Origin: Paramecium pentaurelia
Taxonomy: Eukaryota > Ciliophora > Oligohymenophorea > Peniculida > Parameciidae
NCBI GenBank assembly: GCA_905183005.1
Contig: CAJJDO010000151.1
Location: forward strand, 130,978 to 194,977
Length of the DNA: 64,000 bases
Direction: 5' to 3'
Shown piece by piece: positions 60,126-64,000 of the stretch. The notes under the pieces are model-generated. The model searched no databases and was not told the DNA's origin. It saw only the letters and a program-made list of their open reading frames with translations. Position numbers and translations under genes: made by a program. How positions within the stretch are numbered: the first letter of the stretch is position 1; each line of letters starts with the position of its first letter.

Positions 60126-60720
60126 TCATTTTAATTTTTGTAATGCTTCTTCATAAGTTAGATTACTCTGTCTCTCCTTAGAGTCACCTTTAAGTATTAA
60201 AAGAGATAATTACATCTTTTTGGAAGAATGTTAGTTTATTCAAAGTGAGTTAGATTGGATAGTGTATAGGAAAGAGCTTTCTAAAAAAATAGTATAAATA
60301 ACAGTTACTGATGTTTCTGGGTCTAATTTTCCATATAGATTAATATCTCTTCCTCTTTATTCTCGTTGATCACAATAAGCCTCTTTTACTTCGCTTTTGT
60401 ACCTAATGTCTGCAGGTAAATCAGATCTTGAATTACAGATTGAGATTATACCCTCTATGATGTTCGTGAGTGCTTGAAAGTAAAGTAATTTTTCCGAAAG
60501 TCTTTCCGAATAGGTTTTCTGACCGAATACCTGGAACAAACCCTGCATAATCTGGATAATAAGTTTATTCAAGATACTTGGAATGTGATTTCTATTGCCT
60601 TAAATTTGTAATAAATCTTAATCATAATCTTGGCTTGGTATGAATCTAAATTCAATAAATATATTATCATTACCCTGTATATCCAGGGATAGCATTGGCA
60701 CCTTTTTCTGCTTAAAACAT
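60126..60720 (-). CDS. FAM166/CIMIP2-like ciliary protein
   Basis: The 170-aa protein opens with ANAIPGYTGFIPSQDYD. The IPGYTGF/YxP motif is the hallmark of FAM166/CIMIP2 proteins, inner proteins of axonemal doublet microtubules. The rest is predicted helical (HIPSILNKLIIQIMQGLFQV; LSEKLLYFQALTNIIEGIIS), with the C-terminus ERQSNLTYEEALQKLK. Introns: 60646-60673 (28 nt), 60281-60308 (28 nt) and 60188-60213 (26 nt). GC content is slightly higher than its neighbours. The link to the family rests on the N-terminal motif only. Confidence 0.6.
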
Positions 60721-60952
60721 TTTATTATTATTAATATTTAATCAATCGCTAAACTAAATTGTAAATATCATTAGTCAACTTCATATATACCTAAGACTCT
60801 GTTCAAATTTATAGAGACTTAGAATCCATTAGATTATTATTGGAAAAATAACATCTTAGTATTTGTTTTCAAGTCTTTTTCAAGTCAAACCACAAATAAG
60901 TAAGGAACTAGAAAAAATCAATTATTTGGTTGATTCTCTATTTTCATAAGAC

Positions 60953-61250
60953 TCAACTAAAATTGATTTAAGTACAAAAAGAGTTCAATTTGATTTCATA
61001 TATATAAAAATCTCCACTATTTGAAAGTCTTCTGTCTGAAACTGCCAAATCTATAGATAGGATTTATTAATAAGGATGAGAGTATAATTAATCTTAAGTT
61101 CGACATTTTTAACTTGGGATCAATATTATTGAATAAGAAATAGTGTTCATTCTCACTAATAGCATATATCCATCTATAAAATATTCATAATTTTTTTTTG
61201 TAAAATTTTTCACATTAGATTTTTCTTGGATATTCAATTTTTTCCTCCAT
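60953..61250 (-). CDS. possible small gene, unresolved
   Basis: Minus-strand exons read MEEKIEYPRKIQ and later DLAVSDRRLSNSGDFYIYEI, both protein-like. Joining them needs a 40-nt intron (from the GTG at about 61217), longer than any other here, to give 85 aa. An alternative frame (AISENEHYFLFNNIDPKLK) also looks protein-like. Either the model or the gene is broken. Confidence 0.25.
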
Positions 61251-62009
61251 TTAATGCTATATTTTTAATACTAATTGACTAATAATTGATATATTATATA
61301 TCCTAATTAATATTGTAGTAAAGATTACTAATAATATTAATTAGATATTCCATCTAAAATAATTTGGTATTTGGAATATCATTGAATATATATAGATAAT
61401 CATTATGTTGATTTTAATGTAGTTATGATATGTGTATGTCTTTTACTTAATTCATAAAGTAGTTTTATAAATTAGAGATAAGTCTTTAAAAATAGTCTAA
61501 GCATAGTATTATTTTAAGTATATCAACATGATTTCAATAAGTATAACCATAATAACTTATTGAAATAGAAAACTATATGAGTAGTAATTATTAATAAAAT
61601 ATATATGTATAAATTAAGTACTACATTTTATTTAAGAAAATGAAACTTAAATGACTTACTTTTCTAATTTTATTAAAAAGAATGTAAATTGGATTGTGAT
61701 TTTTTATTTTACCTTATCAACAGTACTAGAGAAGATTTTATTTAATACATTGAATTAGGATTGAATATTTTCTAATTTATTTTATATTCATATAGGAAGT
61801 TATGTTTATTTTGTTAAAATAAATGAGGTGATGTAATAATAAATAATTTCTGATAAGAAAGTAGCTTTAATTTAGGTGAATAAACCGATTACAAGTAATT
61901 TTAATTTAAATTGTTATTATCAAATTAATCAGATTTGAAAACAGTTTCAATTCTATAAAGTTAATTTAAAATACAAATAAGAATTAATTAAATAAAATTG
62001 AAACTTCAC
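61251..62009. other. AT-rich intergenic region
   Basis: About 760 bases without any gene, repeat or RNA that could be supported. Confidence 0.5.
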
Positions 62010-62570
62010 ATGACTTAAGTTTCATCTACTAGATTTTCACTACCAAGGATTGGAGAAAATGATCCTAGATCTAAATAGGTTCCTAATACAAGATAAATGA
62101 GACCTTCCCTTTTTCTCAATTAAATAGACATAGTTCCTAATTCTATAAAAACTGAGGCATAAGCTACAGAAATAAGTATTTGCAAACCAATTCATACTGA
62201 AATTGAAAGTGATCCATTAATAGAAATATCTTATCATGTTAAACTTCCAAAATTGGGCAACTCAAGAGCATAAAACTTATAACAATCACTACCTGATTTG
62301 CCTCTTGTTTATAGGGAATCTAGAAATGGTTCTCCTATTGAATACTAGAGACCAGCAAAAAGAACTAGATTGTTTTTGAGAAGATAAGAGTCAAAAATAG
62401 ATACTCCAGTAATTAAATTTCAAAGGAGGAGAGTGGAGTTTAAGAAGTCTTTAATAGTGATAGATTTAGAGACTGGTGTCTAAGAAAGATAGGAATTGAA
62501 TGAAGTAAAGAAGCCATTAAGAAGGATTGTACACTAAAAGACAAGATCTTATTAAAAAAGATAAGATTGA
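62010..62570 (+). CDS. basic hypothetical protein
   Basis: A 186-aa intronless gene. It is Arg/Lys/Ser/Pro-rich (STRFSLPRIGENDPRSKQ; RPAKRTRLFLRRQESKIDTP; VHQKTRSYQKRQD), with a short hydrophobic patch near the middle (LIEISYHVKLPKLG). No folded domain was recognised. It converges with the next gene, 175 bases away. Confidence 0.55.
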
Positions 62571-62745
62571 ATAGATTGTTTTAGATCTAATGTCTAAGAC
62601 ATCAATTATTTATACATCAATAATGAGAAACTTTGATTAATTTAATATGTTTTTACAAAGTTTTTCAATAAGACGAAGATTTAAGAATTTAGAAATATCA
62701 AATAATAATTTTAATTAGCAAAAATATGAAATATAAATAATTTTT

Positions 62746-63610
62746 TCATCTTTATGAAATGAAGGCCTTAATCTTCTAAGAGTCAATAGATTGAGATAAT
62801 GAAATATCAACATTTTAATAGGATGAATTCTAACCTTTGTTTGGTAGTGTTTATAAATGAGGAAGAGGAACAATTCTTTTAATAAGACTATCATCAATAG
62901 ATTTTGCAATTTTTCTTTCTTATTCCTGATTAATCTTATTAATGATGTCATATTTTTACATCACCATATATGGAGGAGACTTAATTTTCTTATTGTTTAA
63001 GTATCTACAAGTGAATCTTAATTAATCTGGCTCATTATTCTTTAACTTAATCAATTTATCCATAACTAAAGTTCCTTTTCTATATTTCATAGCTTCAATA
63101 GATCCAGATTAATAAACTTAAGTTGCATCATTTAGACTTCCACTTAAATGAGGAATGAGATTATCATCAAAATTGTTTTCTGATATTTTATATCTTACAG
63201 TATTAATATTTTAGGTTAATGAAATTTTTGGAGTTTTAGGTTTATTAAAACAATTTGTTAGACTTACAGGTAGTGATGGTTTTACATCTTTATTAATTTC
63301 TGTTGTATTTTTGTTGTTGGAGACTTTTGCTAATGAAGTGTGTTTAACTTTTTAATTAGGACACTAACAATAACCAAAATACTTATTTTGATGAGGTGTA
63401 TATGAAATAGAGTTGTGATATTTTAATTTCAATTTTCTTTGTTTTGAATTACTAAATCCATTTAAAAAAGGAGTGAAATTATTAGGATTTTTTCCTTTTG
63501 AATAGTTTTATTAGTCCTTTTGGTTGATAAGGTCTAACATGTATTAATTAACATTTTCAAGATTATATCTATTATAATTCTTAATATAATTACACAAACT
63601 CCTTATCCAT
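62746..63610 (-). CDS. hypothetical protein
   Basis: A 279-aa model with one 25-nt intron at 63569-63593 near the 5' end. It is Asn/Lys/Ser-rich, with KYFGYCQCPNQK, NKPKTPKISLTQN, a more ordered part (SIEAMKYRKGTLVMDKLIKL; RFTCRYLNNKKIKSPPYMVM) and a coiled-coil-like end. No family was recognised. Confidence 0.55.
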
Positions 63611-64000
63611 TTAAATAATAAAAAATAAATCAGATCAGAAACTTTAATTATATATATATATAAAGAGTGTAGAATGAGATGGAAATAAAAAGTATATGAT
63701 GAATTAATTTAATCAATAATAAATACATCAATTCATATTTAAGTTTAATAATTTTAGAGTTAAATTTTTTTTAATTGGGACTCTAAGTAATTATTGTTAA
63801 GCTTGCATCAAAAAAACATTCAGTTTGAATTATTCCAAAAATAAAACTTATGGGATTCCATTAAATTTGATATTTATTATACCTTCATCATTTGAAATAT
63901 TTATAATGATCTTTGAATTTATCATTCTATTTAAATTAGTAAATATGTTGAATATGCAGATCATAAAAATAAAAAGTTATTACTTATAAGTGGATAATAT
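63611..64000. other. AT-rich end of window
   Basis: No gene or telomere repeat. A short (TA)n run lies at about 63650-63661. Confidence 0.5.

Noticed and set aside
1..64000. tRNA, rRNA, CRISPR arrays, insertion sequences, operons
   Set aside because: None was recognisable. Repeats seen are AT microsatellites, one 60-bp tandem repeat and the assembly duplication. Gene spacing is tight, but ciliate genes are transcribed singly.

Overview
The window looks like macronuclear DNA of a ciliate of the Paramecium type. It is extremely AT-rich. The recognisable proteins read through only if TAA and TAG are glutamine and TGA is the sole stop. Coding regions are broken by about 75 tiny introns (19-33 nt, a possible outlier of 40 nt) that start GT(A) and end mostly in TAG, sometimes AAG, CAG or GAG. 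Genes are packed on both strands, often only 12-50 bases apart. No telomeric repeat, tRNA or rRNA was seen. All models below were read by eye with the ciliate code. Lengths were checked so that exons sum to a multiple of three.

Region by region. 1-2000: the 3' end of an unknown gene, mitochondrial ribosomal protein mL46, and a coiled-coil gene. 2000-6900: gene-poor, with a decayed gene, a 960-bp exact repeat flanking a single N (probably an assembly join), and a 60-bp tandem repeat. 6950-13500: a coiled-coil protein, a NEK kinase, proteasome subunit alpha-2, a multi-pass membrane protein, a mitochondrial [2Fe-2S] ferredoxin and small ORFs. 13700-18550: two tandem hybrid histidine kinases, the first with a degraded ATP site. 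18600-25300: a CK1 kinase, a small protein resembling plant CDK inhibitors, a Rab GTPase, and a Golgin-A7/ERF4-type palmitoyltransferase partner. 25400-31300: a GAF-domain protein, a VPS9-like protein, an inositol-phosphate kinase (ITPK1-like) and a basic protein. 31700-35600: IFT122. 36700-41900: two converging, myristoylated, EF-hand-bearing pseudokinases with small genes between them. 42700-46600: thymidine kinase, a twin-CX9C COX assembly factor, and a PH-domain kinase. 47000-51000: an aspartic protease, a kelch protein and an AGC kinase whose stop codons overlap the kelch gene. 51100-54350: a secreted protein, an alpha/beta hydrolase, a hypothetical protein and an ankyrin protein. 54760-59700: four tandem intronless genes for RING-IBR-like zinc proteins. 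60100-64000: a FAM166/CIMIP2-like ciliary protein and unknown proteins.

There are no operons. The shared themes are signalling (at least five active-looking kinases, two pseudokinases, two histidine kinases), cilia (IFT122, a FAM166-like protein) and mitochondria (mL46, ferredoxin, a COA6-like factor). The most interesting novelties are the RING-IBR-like array, the pseudokinase/EF-hand pair, the histidine kinase pair with one dead ATP site, and the SIAMESE-like small protein.
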